The position numbers and the translations under genes are program-made. The notes under the pieces are model-generated. The model had not been told where the DNA came from, searched no databases, and worked only from the letters and a program-made list of their open reading frames with translations. A stretch of DNA of 25,173 bases, taken from assembly GCA_000310025.1 (NCBI GenBank), contig FN649746.1, forward strand, positions 1,852,573-1,877,745, in the 5' to 3' direction. Shown here piece after piece: positions 1-9,745 of this stretch (its first letter is position 1; each line of letters starts with the position of its first letter). Source of the DNA: Ectocarpus siliculosus (Eukaryota; Sar; Phaeophyceae; Ectocarpales; Ectocarpaceae).

Positions 1-624
1 GAGCGGGTAGGTGTTTTCTAACAGTCTATCATCAACCGGGCTAATTGTTGTGGTTGCCTGATGTGCACGCGTGTGTGTACGTTGCTGGTGGAGCCTGCAA
101 CCGCAGCGCAACTGAGTGAGGTGTTCGTGCGTCTGCAAAGATTTTTCGAGTACCGCAAATATGCATATGGGAGTTATCCGGTGTGCGTTATAGATCAAAA
201 CGAATTGACTTAATTCGATGTCCGCACAGGGTCCGGAGTCATCGCACCTCTGTGCAATGAAAATTAAATGGCGAAAATGTTTGAAAAACGACCGCACGGG
301 GGTGCGATGACTCGCAACCTTACAGTACCAGCAGTCAGTTGTAACGATTGTCTTTCTTTCAGCAACATCCCATTCAATTTTTCCGCGTGGACCGCTGACA
401 GGCCAGCATTCCGAGTTTTCGGGCTCTCACAGGCCGCCACTTCTCCCGTTGCATTTTTTTCCGCCCTGGTTTGTTGTGGGACCGGTGATACCTTGCCCCA
501 GGGACCGCAACACCTACAGCAGTAGACGCACAAACATGACCAGCCGCCAGCCAACCGAACTGCTTCCTTCCCGTTCGACGATTCCGTCAACGACACTGCT
601 GCGCTCTTTTGTCGTTTGCCCCAG
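1..624. other. Region upstream of gene A, no supported exon
   Basis: No convincing coding exon is visible. The segment ends in a plausible 3' splice acceptor: a pyrimidine-rich stretch from about 560 leading to CCCCAG at 619-624. If it is used, gene A has an earlier exon either in this stretch or left of the window. A short open stretch starting at 268 ends at 525 and has no family resemblance. A promoter cannot be assigned by eye. Confidence 0.4.
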
Positions 625-656
625 GCGGCGTCAAGTACGCGGGGTCGGTGAGGGCG

Positions 657-3600
657 ATGGGCGGAGCCGAAGGCCCGGCTGCAAAGGATCCGATTCCGCA
701 GCGGCCGCACCTCTTCCAGCAGTACCCGCAGCACCTCTGCCGAGCGAACCAGCACGTCGGGGCGCGCGTCACGGTGTCCGGCAAGAGGCCGTCGTCCGAT
801 GCCGCGGAGCCCCCGCTGGAGATCCCGCCGCACGGCTTGGGGCTGGTCGGGTGCGGGGACAGTGGTGACGGTTCGGGCGGCACGGCCAGCGGCGTAGACT
901 CGCTGTCGTCTACGCCGGAGAGCTCGTGGGACGCGGAGCTGGTAGGCGACTTCGGCAGGCTGCCGATGGGGGACGTTGTGGTGGAGGTCTCTCGGAAAGT
1001 GAGTGTGGGGGGGGGGAGCAGGGGCGGCGGCGCCGGCTTCGCATCCTCAGCAACACTTGAGCGCATCCCTTTCGACTGCTGTGGTTTTGTGTCTAGAACG
1101 GGTAGTAATTCATGTGTTTGCATACGCATATTTTCGTTACAAAGACGCTACGGTGGCCGCGTGTACGCATACGACGAGCCATGAGCGCGCGCATACGCAT
1201 GATTAATATGGTCTGCGTCCCACACCACCCAGTTGCTTCCCAGTGGTCGACATCCGTAGCTGGGAAAGCGGCACCGCCGAGATGTGTCGGGAGTTTTGGA
1301 ACGTAGTTCGGGCGTGTCTCTCCGAAGACATGTCGTTAGAGAGGTTCTAGGACGTACGTGAGTTTTGTTGTTTGTTTCTTCAGCCTTGTGCACTCGCTCC
1401 CCGACGAGGGGTCCACATTGAACGCCGTCCCTCCCCATGGGTTCCGGGTTCGCCGTATGGGTTGATTTGCTTGCGGCGCATGGGTCATTCACCAACCACA
1501 AGCCCGTTCCTGCGGCATGAAAGCTCTCTTTTAAATCTGTTGCCTTTATTTTCGATCGATTTGTAGACATCGACGCTTATCTTCCTATAGTACGTTTTGT
1601 CGTTTTCGGATTCCGAACACCCCCGGTGGAGCCAAATTGGGGGGCGATCAATCTAGACCTCTTCCCCCACGACGCTTGGTCATACCTCAACAGTCACGAA
1701 GGAACAACCTATTTTTTCGTCTTGGCTTCATTTTGTGTCCAACCGCTGTTTGAAGGATTTCTTTCTGGGTCCATTTTTTTCCCGTTCGTAGATTTCAAGA
1801 ACGGTGTACCCCTTTCGGGGGGGGGGCTTGTGCCCATGGAAGGCGTGCGCATCAGTTGGACTATTATAGTACGGATATTAAAAGGAACTGAGCGGACACC
1901 GGGACGGTTTTTAATGTGAACACAGCAACCATTATTGGTCTTCCTGATTCCATCCATTTCCCGGCCCCCACGCCTTTAAACTAGGAGTGTGACTTGGAAG
2001 GCCGTCCAATCACCAGGATCGGAAACAGCCTGACCCCGATCACGGCTTCCTCCCCCGATGTTCGCGAAAGCCACATCGAATTCACGGGTCTCGAGAAAAC
2101 CGGCCACGACCTCCGCGGCCTGCGCGTTACAGCGATCTTCGGAGTGGATGCGGTCCATCAGATCGCTTGCGTCACCAGCCCCATCGAGGTGAGTTACATA
2201 CCGTATACGACACAAAATAACACACCCCCTGGACCGATTTTCGAATCTCGAATTATTGCACGATGAAGGGGATGCTTGAATGAATCGACACGATGTCGGA
2301 AAGCTCTCGACGAGGCGGCTTTAACGCCTTCATTTTCGGCGGTGCCAGTCAATCTGTTGTGGAGAAATCGAGTTTTGTAAACAGATTTAGGGGGTGTGGT
2401 ATCTTGTGACACCTACGGTAATCGGAGGCATGGTAACGAGGCTTGGGGGGGTCCCTGCCGGTGCTGAGCTTGGCGGCAGCAGTCGGCTGCGTCTTCCTTG
2501 GCACGGGTTCTACTCAACACACCTGTGTTGGTTTAGTCCTGGACACATCGCGGTTGAAGTGAGCGACAACAATGACTGCGTGATATCGGGGAACGTCTCA
2601 GAACCGAAACCGTAGGCGACGCAAAAGGTTCGATTCTGCTGCCACCTGCCGCGGCCCCCTTACCGTGATCATACCTGCGCCACAGTTGTTGCAGCACCCA
2701 CGATTAAGAAACAGGCTTTTGAGAGAAGGAAGGGGCTCAAATTTTGGCAATCCGTAAGAAAAATCTACTGAGAAGCACAAGGACCTAAAGAAATTGATCC
2801 TACACTCGATCCCACACTCCACTCTATATAATAATATCCTATGTATTATCTGGTGTGCTCGACGGTGGTGGTGACGAAATAAGAACTGGAGCCTCGACCC
2901 CAAATTGACGGTTTCTTAAACGCGGGCGCTAACTGCTGTTGTATGTTCCTTCGTTAGGTCGGACCCGATGGGCGCGCGTACTCGCGGGTGTTCTACCCGG
3001 GAATGCAAGAGATCTGGCCGGAGCTTTACAACACGTCTAACATCCGGTTGGTTGAGGTGCGGTGTGGCTAGGCTTCGAAGTTTGTTTCTGCGGGGGGTTG
3101 GGCAGGCGCGCGCAGGAGATTCCGCTCTAGTCTGCTAATTTGCAAAGCGGTTTAATCGTCCGTGAGAAGCAGCTGCCCAGGGGAGGGGAGGAAGGAGTGG
3201 AAGCAAGATGAAAGAAGGGGTCTGAAAAGGCCGTTGATGGCACGGAGGGATGGATGCATGAGAATTACCACTTGTGTGTATGTTTGTCGCTAGGCCGTGA
3301 AAGACCGAGACCGTGAGGCCTTTTTAGCCTGTCCACAGCCCTTTGATGTACCACGTTGAGAGATTCAGCATTGGCCCAGATGTCAGCAGCCTTCCCAGGA
3401 AAAACATGTAACTGTACAACATTGACATTCCAAGACGACGCATTTTCACCAAGAAAAGGAACGTTCATCCGAGCTCGTGTGGCTCCTCCAATCGGCTTGA
3501 CCTTTTCGTCTCCTGAAGCAGCTATCCCGATAACGATCTCCCCTGCCTGCCTCCCCCCGTCCACCCAAACAATGCCCTGCTGCTGTCCCTTCGCAGGTCG

Positions 3601-4871
3601 ACGTTGCCATCGAAATTTTATCGGACACGTGCGGCGAGTTCCGGTTTGTCGGGCCCCACCTCAAGGTAAGGCCAGGGGACCGCAAGCTGGGTTGTGAAGC
3701 TAGAAACGTGGTATGGTTCGTAGCTTGGACCTCTAGTTTCAACCAGCGTCGCGCGCCGTAAGTGGCTTGGCTTGGCGTTTCATTACCAAGCGTTGCGCTG
3801 GGCGTAGCAGCAGGCACGTCTTGCTGTCGGTGGCGTCCTATGTGTGCTGATGTAGACCAGCACGGCCTCCTACTGCACTCCATGGCAGACAAATCTCCCG
3901 CTACCTTGCTGGTGGCTTTTCCTTTTCCAACAACCACGATAGCCCCTTTTTTCGTTGGTCCCCCCTCTACACACTACTCCGGTTCGCGCGAGCATTTACG
4001 TGCGCATGCAAACCTGCCTAGTACAACCTCGGAAAGACTTTCCTGCAGCTCGCACACACACGCATGACGATCCCTCACGGGGTCCCAGATCATGGCCTTT
4101 AGAAGTTTTTTCTGCTTTCAACCGCACTGAGACCGACGCATTTGGTCAGCCGGTTAGCGCGGTCGATGCCAACATTTACATTTACAAAAAAAGAAAAAAA
4201 AAACACACACACACATGGTCCTCTTCAGACAGTTTGAGGTCGAACAATGGCATCACCTCTCGCGCCGGTATGTCCACCCCCCCCTTTGCCTGGAAGACCT
4301 GCGCCTGAATACAATCTTTGCACAGGGCTTGAGAATATCCCCATGCCTCTCGGTAACATCGATGTCTGTTTTCGTTGAATACGTTCATGTCTCCTCCGAT
4401 CAAGGCGTCTCGACCGCTTAGCGAACGACGCCGACTATCCCTGAACGTGCTACTCCGTTTTCTTAAAACTCACCCACGTCTCCTCCAATCTCGACTGCTT
4501 GAGCGAACAAAGCCGACCCTCCCTGATCGTGCTACTCTGATACGTCTACGTCTCCTTCAATCCCGCCTGCTTGGTGAACAACGCCGTCCCGCCCTGAACG
4601 TGCTACACCCACGCAGGTGGCCTACCGACGAGCCATACCACCCGTCGACGATGGCGGCGACGTTTCGCCGAGACCGACCGGGAGGCAAACCGCTCGTCGC
4701 GTGGCCGTACTGGTTGCGACGGGGGGGAGACCCCTGCAGGCACTCCCGCGCCAGGTGCTTCCCGCTCGCCCCCGTGCCGTCGACCACTCGTGGCCGGTGG
4801 CGGATCGATGCGTGGACATGCAACAGCAGCAGGCCTTTTACATGGGCGGCGAGGCCGCTGCGCATCAGCTA

Positions 4872-4902
<31 letters not shown>

Positions 4903-4922
4903 GGTGGGATATGCTGCAATAG
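657..4922 (+). CDS. Gene A: five-exon paralog of gene B, conserved beta-rich core and glutamine-rich tail
   Basis: Function not recognised with certainty. Exons are 657-998 (or 625-998 if the CCCCAG acceptor at 619-624 is used), 1985-2188, 2958-3056, 3597-3665 and 4617-4922. Every junction has GT..AG ends (donors GTGAGT at 999 and 2189, GTGCGG at 3057, GTAAGG at 3666) and every intron between these exons is phase 0. From the ATG at 657 the product is 339 aa. Residues 1-105 are Pro/Gly/Ser-rich. Residues about 105-238 form the core shared with gene B, containing TGHDLRGLRVT, IFGVDAVHQIACVTSPI, DGRAYSRVFYPG, WPELY and VGPHLK. Residues 239-339 are an Arg/Pro-rich then Gln-rich tail that stops at 4920-4922. 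The alternating hydrophobic pattern of the core suggests a beta-sandwich. Arrangement and tail would suit a transcriptional regulator, but no DNA-binding motif is proven. Splice calls rest mainly on exact agreement with gene B; the start is the least certain part. Confidence 0.8.
4184..4214 (+). repeat. A-rich run followed by CA microsatellite in intron 4 of gene A
   Basis: An A-rich stretch interrupted by G is followed by about six CA dinucleotides. This is simple-sequence intron content and nothing indicates a function. Confidence 0.8.
4386..4606 (+). repeat. Three imperfect tandem units in the last intron of gene A
   Basis: Units begin at about 4386, 4475 and 4546. Each starts with a variant of ACGTCTCCTCC, passes through a GAACnnnGCCG block and ends with a variant of CCCTGAACGTGCTACTC. 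Unit spacings are 89 and 71 bp, so the array has gained or lost short pieces. It runs almost to the 3' splice acceptor at 4615-4616. The pyrimidine-rich unit end may supply the polypyrimidine tract of exon 5 (inference). Gene B has no counterpart. Confidence 0.7.
4819..4902 (+). repeat. CAG/CAA tract encoding the Gln-rich tail of gene A
   Basis: A short run of Gln codons at 4819-4833 precedes the main CAG tract with CAA interruptions at about 4870-4902. In the exon 5 frame it encodes a run of about ten glutamines before a short RWDMLQ end. The tract is likely length-polymorphic. The tail of gene B is also Gln-rich but is not alignable residue by residue. Confidence 0.9.
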
Positions 4923-4931
4923 TTGCGGTTT

Positions 4932-4932
<1 letters not shown>

Positions 4933-4969
<37 letters not shown>
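4933..4969 (+). repeat. GA dinucleotide microsatellite after the gene A stop codon
   Basis: About 18 GA repeats begin ten bases after the stop codon, in the presumed 3' untranslated region. They run into a GGGAGAGGGAAGGGAGG purine tract, giving roughly 60 bases of nearly pure purine on the plus strand. Confidence 0.95.
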
Positions 4970-4971
<2 letters not shown>

Positions 4972-6733
4972 CGGGAGAGGGAAGGGAGGATGAGAGGTGT
5001 AACATGGAACGCACGCACAACGAGAACGGTCTTATTTTTGTGCTGCAAGGGAACCCTTCATTTTGTGGTCCATTGCTGTATCCGTAGCGTGATGCTGTGA
5101 TGGTGCTGTGCCTTTTCCGGTGATGCCATCAATGTTCGCGTTCTCGAGGTCATCGTTGTTCTTGTGTTTCGTGTCACGGCTGAAGCACTTCTTCTTCCGA
5201 TGTTGTATTTCTTCGTGGGTATCGACTATGTCGGGCAGGTATTGGTCTGTATTTACGCGCCATTAGCGGTTCCTCTCCCCCCCAAGTTTGTTTTTTTTGT
5301 CGCTTCTGTGCGTACAGTGTTGAGTGTTGTTTTTCAGTGCTCTGCCGGGCACGCCTCTCTTACACATGGGAGTTTTACCTGTCGTTCGTGTAATTTTCTG
5401 GTGTTGGTAGATTTGGCAGATTTGACCGCGAGAGCGGCCTCCTCCTTCCCCAATATGTTTGTTCTCTGGGTCGCGTGTACAACGTCTTAGGGCACCGGGA
5501 AAAGTTCGCTATTATTGTTTGTACCATGTGAGACGATTTGCTTTTTGTATTTTGTGTCTGGCGTTGCTTCGATGTCTGGACGTGCCTCTGGCGACACGGA
5601 GAAGGGAAACTTGACTTGATGTCATGTATAGTAGGAAAGATTCACGCCCACACGGTATTGTCTTTGTTCAGTATGCAAGGAACGTCACAAGTTCTCCGGT
5701 GCAATAGATATTATTGATGTGTTGCCCGTGATGTAGTCGGAGGTACCTAATGAGTACCACCACCACCGCCCCCGCCCACTCCCCCGTTTCTACCGTTTTG
5801 TCAAGTGGTGCTGTTTTCGATTGTACGATCTCTGGCTCGTTTCAGGCGCGTAGCAATATGCTTTTCTAGAGTTTTGCGCTCGACGAGTACTGGGTTTGTT
5901 TGCCTTCGCTTGTCTCCCGCCATGATCGACTGCTGTGCCAGTACATACGCACCCCTATATATCTGTAAACGCGAAAGCACCAAGGCATGCATACGCATGT
6001 TGTATCCCAAGAGAGTCCACCGTCGAGGGTACACGGCGCGAACATTATATTGTGGGATCCGTACATACAGTCGTCGGGGGGCGGAGATAATAAACGTCAA
6101 TATCGGGTCGATTCTTGTTTCTTCACTGCTCTATAGTTATTTCTGATTGCTAGTTAGTGTAGAATCCTCCGCGGAGGTGTGTTTTACCCAAGTACATATA
6201 TTTATTTTTCGTGAACGTTTCTCTCTTTTTCTTGGCGGCTATTTTCATGGCGGCTGCGGCGGGCCCGCACTGCTGTACAGCTGTTGATTGTATGGCATTC
6301 CTCCTCCTCTGTGATCCCGGCTGATGATATCTACTGTAGTTGTCGAGGACACACGAATTGCAGAAGGAATCAGGAACGGGGGGGAGCAACTGTAATCCAG
6401 ATAGTTTATTGCATGACGACGGGGCGCTACATGAAAACTCACTTACTTTCATTTTCAAGTTCTTTGCACAAGTCTACCGTACCAGGTACGTATTATAGTA
6501 GATTTTCGTGGAAGAAATATTGCAATAGGTATCGTAGCTGCAGATAATTACAAGCAGAGCCAATTAATTACATCAAAACTTAAAACCCCCTTACCACGCA
6601 CAGAAAATTCGGCGTTCTTGCGAAATTTCTGAAATGTAAGAGAAAGAGCGAACGACGCCTGCTGATTGGATGGTGCAGACAGTTCCATCCCTGGGTGCAA
6701 GTGCAAAACTGCCTTCCCACTTGAGCCGTCTCT
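4970..6733 (+). other. T-rich 3' flank of gene A, no gene seen
   Basis: No exon is supported. Composition is T/G-rich on the plus strand (for example around 5190-5560), like the stretch after gene B. This is compatible with a long 3' untranslated region, which is common in brown algal genes, but no transcript end can be placed. Short open stretches on both strands lack family features. Confidence 0.4.
6081..6133 (+). repeat. Short dispersed repeat, copy 1
   Basis: A segment beginning with GGAGATAATAAACGTCAA, followed by an ATCGGGTCGA core and a TTCTTGTTTC block, recurs with about 9 extra bases and a few substitutions at 12288-12345. It could be a degraded transposable-element end or a shared fragment of an older duplication of the flanking region. 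Neither copy lies in an exon. Confidence 0.5.
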
Positions 6734-6796
6734 TGTCTATAATCCCTATCAATTGTCCCCTCGATACGAGGGCACATTTGATAGGGTTTATAGACA
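6734..6796. repeat. 63-bp near-perfect palindrome (hairpin-capable)
   Basis: The 31-base left arm starting TGTCTATAA and the 31-base right arm ending TTATAGACA are complementary at 27 of 31 positions around a single central base at 6765. Mismatches fall at arm positions 10, 20, 24 and 31. The palindrome could form a long hairpin as RNA or a cruciform as DNA. Candidates are a miRNA-type precursor, a collapsed miniature inverted-repeat element or a binding site; none is proven. Confidence 0.9.
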
Positions 6797-9001
6797 GCAA
6801 CTGGCGGGAGCGTGGTAAACGGGGAACGAAAAGGAGGTTTTCAAGATATTGCTCTAGAGGGAAAGCGAGACCTTCTAACTCAAGCCCTAGGTTGCTCGGT
6901 GCCTCCTATCAACGGTGGGCTAGGTACTTCTTCCGCGCTTGCCCCTGTAGCGCTTTCCACCCAAGGGTAGACAGACGCGGCGCAACTTCGCTGTTGAACC
7001 CGCGGCGTAATCGCCCCGCGATTCGACCCGTTCATTACCCTCATACTCCTCCATTGTACAAAGCATCCATACTAAATAGACTAGAGTCGTCCCTGTGTAT
7101 TAGTGTTAGCGCGCGGCCTTCTTCTTTGTAGCTAGCCCGAGAGTCAAGTGCACGCAACGACCACTCACTACTGCTGTACTGCCGTAGACAAACGTAACTT
7201 CGTAATTGCGAACGAGACCAGAACAACAAACAACAGTCGGTTCTTCTAAAAAGAAACGGTACAATAATAATGATATAATGGTGTACGTATGGTATCTGGA
7301 CCGAGCACTGGTTGTTGCGTGTTTTTGGCGTTTGTTTGTCGTCGTGTGTGTGCTGACTATACTACTACCATGACACGTACTTTTTTATTACTTATTGTAG
7401 AAGAAGCATTGCAGGAGTAGGGATTGCTGTTCAACATCAACATGAAACTGTTCCGATCTCTGCGCATCCATGGACGTACTGAACTACTGGTGGTTGGTCC
7501 GGCTGCCGCCGACACCTTCACTGCGGGAGTAAAAGTGCAGGTGCGGTCATCTTCTACATATATATCGATCGGTGTTGTGCGGATGATCACCCACCGACCG
7601 CGAATATTGTCATGGCAACGAATGAATGAACAACAATCCGTCGTGTGTGTCAACTACGGCGGTTACTCTAGAGATGTCTTGTCATGCGTGGAAATCAGTT
7701 GATTGTGAGAGGTTGTGTGTTGCAGAGAGGTCAGAGCGTGGATTCTCCATGATGTCGTGGGATGGATCATCATCCTCAGCTGCGCGGCGGGTAGTTTCAC
7801 ACCACAGAGAGCACGCGGACAAATGGATCGGGAGACCGGGAGATTGATCATCGGGCGGCAGAACCCATTTTTCTACTAGAACCCTTTTGCCTGCCCAAAA
7901 CACCCCGTACGGCGCGATTCAGACATTTCTCCGAAAATAATCGTTGGCTGTATTTTGAGACGGTAGCCGCCGCTTGCCCATTAAAATCGAACAGAGCGGT
8001 CCGGAGAACGACAGACAGAGCGGTCTGGGGAACGCACTGCAATTCCCTTCGTTTTGAATATGCTGATCATCAGTGGTGAGAAAGGTAGCCGATGCATGCG
8101 ATGGGTTCGCTTCCAGTATTATAGGTCTGAAAGCCGATTTTATCTCCAGGTCAACCCTTTCGTCAAACGGATGTCCCATGACGCCAAGCCTTTGACCATC
8201 GCTATTTTTCGCTATTTTTCGAGGCGCGCAACGACCCGACTAATATATATTCTGAAAACAGCTGACAAGTATTCTGAAATAGCTCTCAGGTGCCACGTCA
8301 CCCCAAAGTTTTATACCGCTGCACTTGTGCATGTAGATGATATCACGCCCGAACTGCAACGAAATAGCCCGCAGGCCAACAGAAAAGTGATCTTGCGCAT
8401 CGACCCTTGCACCCTTTGCCGCCGCCGTCTTGAACTTTGCGTGCTTTTAGCCAGGTTCATGATCAGTCGGCTGCTGTGCTCCTCTCTTGCCCCCTGAGTC
8501 ACCATGCAGCACAGCGAAATTCAAATTTACTCATCTCCCTGCTGCATGTTTGCTGCGCATGTGAGCAAGTAGCTAATTCTCATTTTCCTGAGTACCACCG
8601 ATGCAATGGTTGAAGGTTGAGGTGTCCTCTTTTATCTTTCATAAGAACGCGGAGGGAAAATATTTTGCTCTTTCAGTTCCGAACTGGTAGAAAACTACAC
8701 GGTATTCGGTATCCTGCTCTGCGGGGGGCGGCTGGTGCGCCACACTGGTGTAACTTATACCCCTTGCACCCAACTGCTGTGCCCGTTTCGATCACGCGCA
8801 CCATACACACACCAAACGGCAGCACTGCAAATCTCGATCCTCCCCAGCAAGAGTGGCACCCGAGAGAGTCATCCGCATCAGGTTTCTCTCGGCACAACCA
8901 TCCAACTTCTATCGTCCAGACGAAAGAAGACACCAAGCCGCAACCGCCCGCCTGCGCCTGTTGTGTGTGGCCTGCTGTGTGCACCCAAGCTCAATCATAA
9001 C
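6797..9001. other. Intergenic stretch without a supported gene
   Basis: Several open stretches occur on both strands (for example plus 8054-8497, minus 7919-8179), but none shows a recognisable motif, conserved splice structure or clear coding composition. Small features are a 24-bp tandem duplication at 7991-8038 and a directly repeated CGCTATTTTT near 8201-8222. Confidence 0.4.
7991..8038 (+). repeat. Two-unit 24-bp tandem repeat
   Basis: ACAGAGCGGTCCGGAGAACG at 7991 is followed at 8015 by a copy with two substitutions in its first 20 bases. It is an isolated local duplication with no link to a gene. Confidence 0.8.
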
Positions 9002-9745
9002 ATGGCTACACCATCTTCAGACACGCCATCCAGCTCGCCCACAGGTGGCGCTGGAAGCATGCGGCCGGTTCGGCGGAAGCAAAGGGGCTGGGTGTTTAAG
9101 ATTGATGGCATCGCGAACCATGGTGAGACTGCTGCGGCTGTTGGCTGCTGCCGAAGCCTCATGATGTTGTGTGCACATCGACAAAAAACTTGCATCAAAA
9201 CAGGTTTGAAACGAACATGATCGCCTTCTGTGTAACGACGTAGATAACTCCGGAGATTAGATGTGAAGATCCTATCGACAGGTGACTTTCCTGACCACCA
9301 CCACCTCCAACCGCTGCGACCACTGCGCTCTCTTATCCCCTCACGGACTCTTGCCTCTTGCGTCGTGCCCCTTTGCCGTCGGCATCATCGTCAGAGATGA
9401 CGGAAGAGGACCTGTTTTTCGCCGTCCGTGAGAGGTACACGACCGTCAAACGTCTGGCCCTCAAGCACGCTGGCCCAGGACCAGCATCAGAACAAGCGGC
9501 TGAACCTGCATCAAAAAGCACACATGATCAAGTCGGGTTCCAGGCAGCGGCAGCTGGCGGCGTCCTGGTCGAAATTCAGTTCGCAGGCCCCCAGCCCAGC
9601 GAGGGTTGCGGCGCGCTCCTGTGCCACCTTCTTCGTGGCACCTCCGTGGAAGCCAGGCCCGTGGAGCTACCGCGCGGCCGCAAGAAAAATGCCGCTGCTA
9701 GATCCGATTCTGGTGCCGCGGCTGCTGACGGTCATCTATTTTCAG
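9002..9745 (+). CDS. Possible third gene: two exons, coiled-coil-like protein with a frame break
   Basis: The start ATG at 9002 has an A at -3 and a G at +4. Exon 1 is 9002-9122, encoding 40 residues rich in Ser/Pro then basic (RPVRRKQRGWVFKIDG), and ends phase 1 before GTGAG. The acceptor ATCGTCAG ends at 9394, and exon 2 continues in phase with EMTEEDLFFAVRERYTTVK. Codon composition then suggests the true frame moves by one base near 9463-9475, into a Gln/Lys/Leu-rich helical stretch (LAQDQHQNKRLNLHQKAHMI) that stays open to a possible phase-0 donor at 9745 (TTTTCAG|GTGCG). The unshifted frame also stays open, to a stop near 9790. The pattern resembles coiled-coil proteins; a weak resemblance to the N-terminus of RPGRIP1-type ciliary proteins is only an impression. 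It could be a real gene with an assembly indel or a young pseudogene. No downstream exon is assigned. Confidence 0.4.

Noticed and set aside
264-1129. Long minus-strand open stretches over gene A exon 1
   Set aside because: They are shadows of a GC-rich plus-strand exon. The plus frame is supported by the homologous exon end in gene B.
4375-5100. A 241-codon plus-strand frame through the tandem repeat and exon 5 of gene A
   Set aside because: It crosses the intron repeat and encodes Ser and Arg-Glu runs from CAG and GA repeats in the wrong frame. The frame from 4617 is in phase with gene B.
6591-6800. Similar plus and minus peptides around 6720-6800, suggesting a duplicated protein motif
   Set aside because: The similarity arises because the DNA there is a palindrome, so both strands encode nearly the same peptide.
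8054-8497. 147-codon plus-strand open frame
   Set aside because: Composition is not coding-like, both strands are partly open and no family is recognised.
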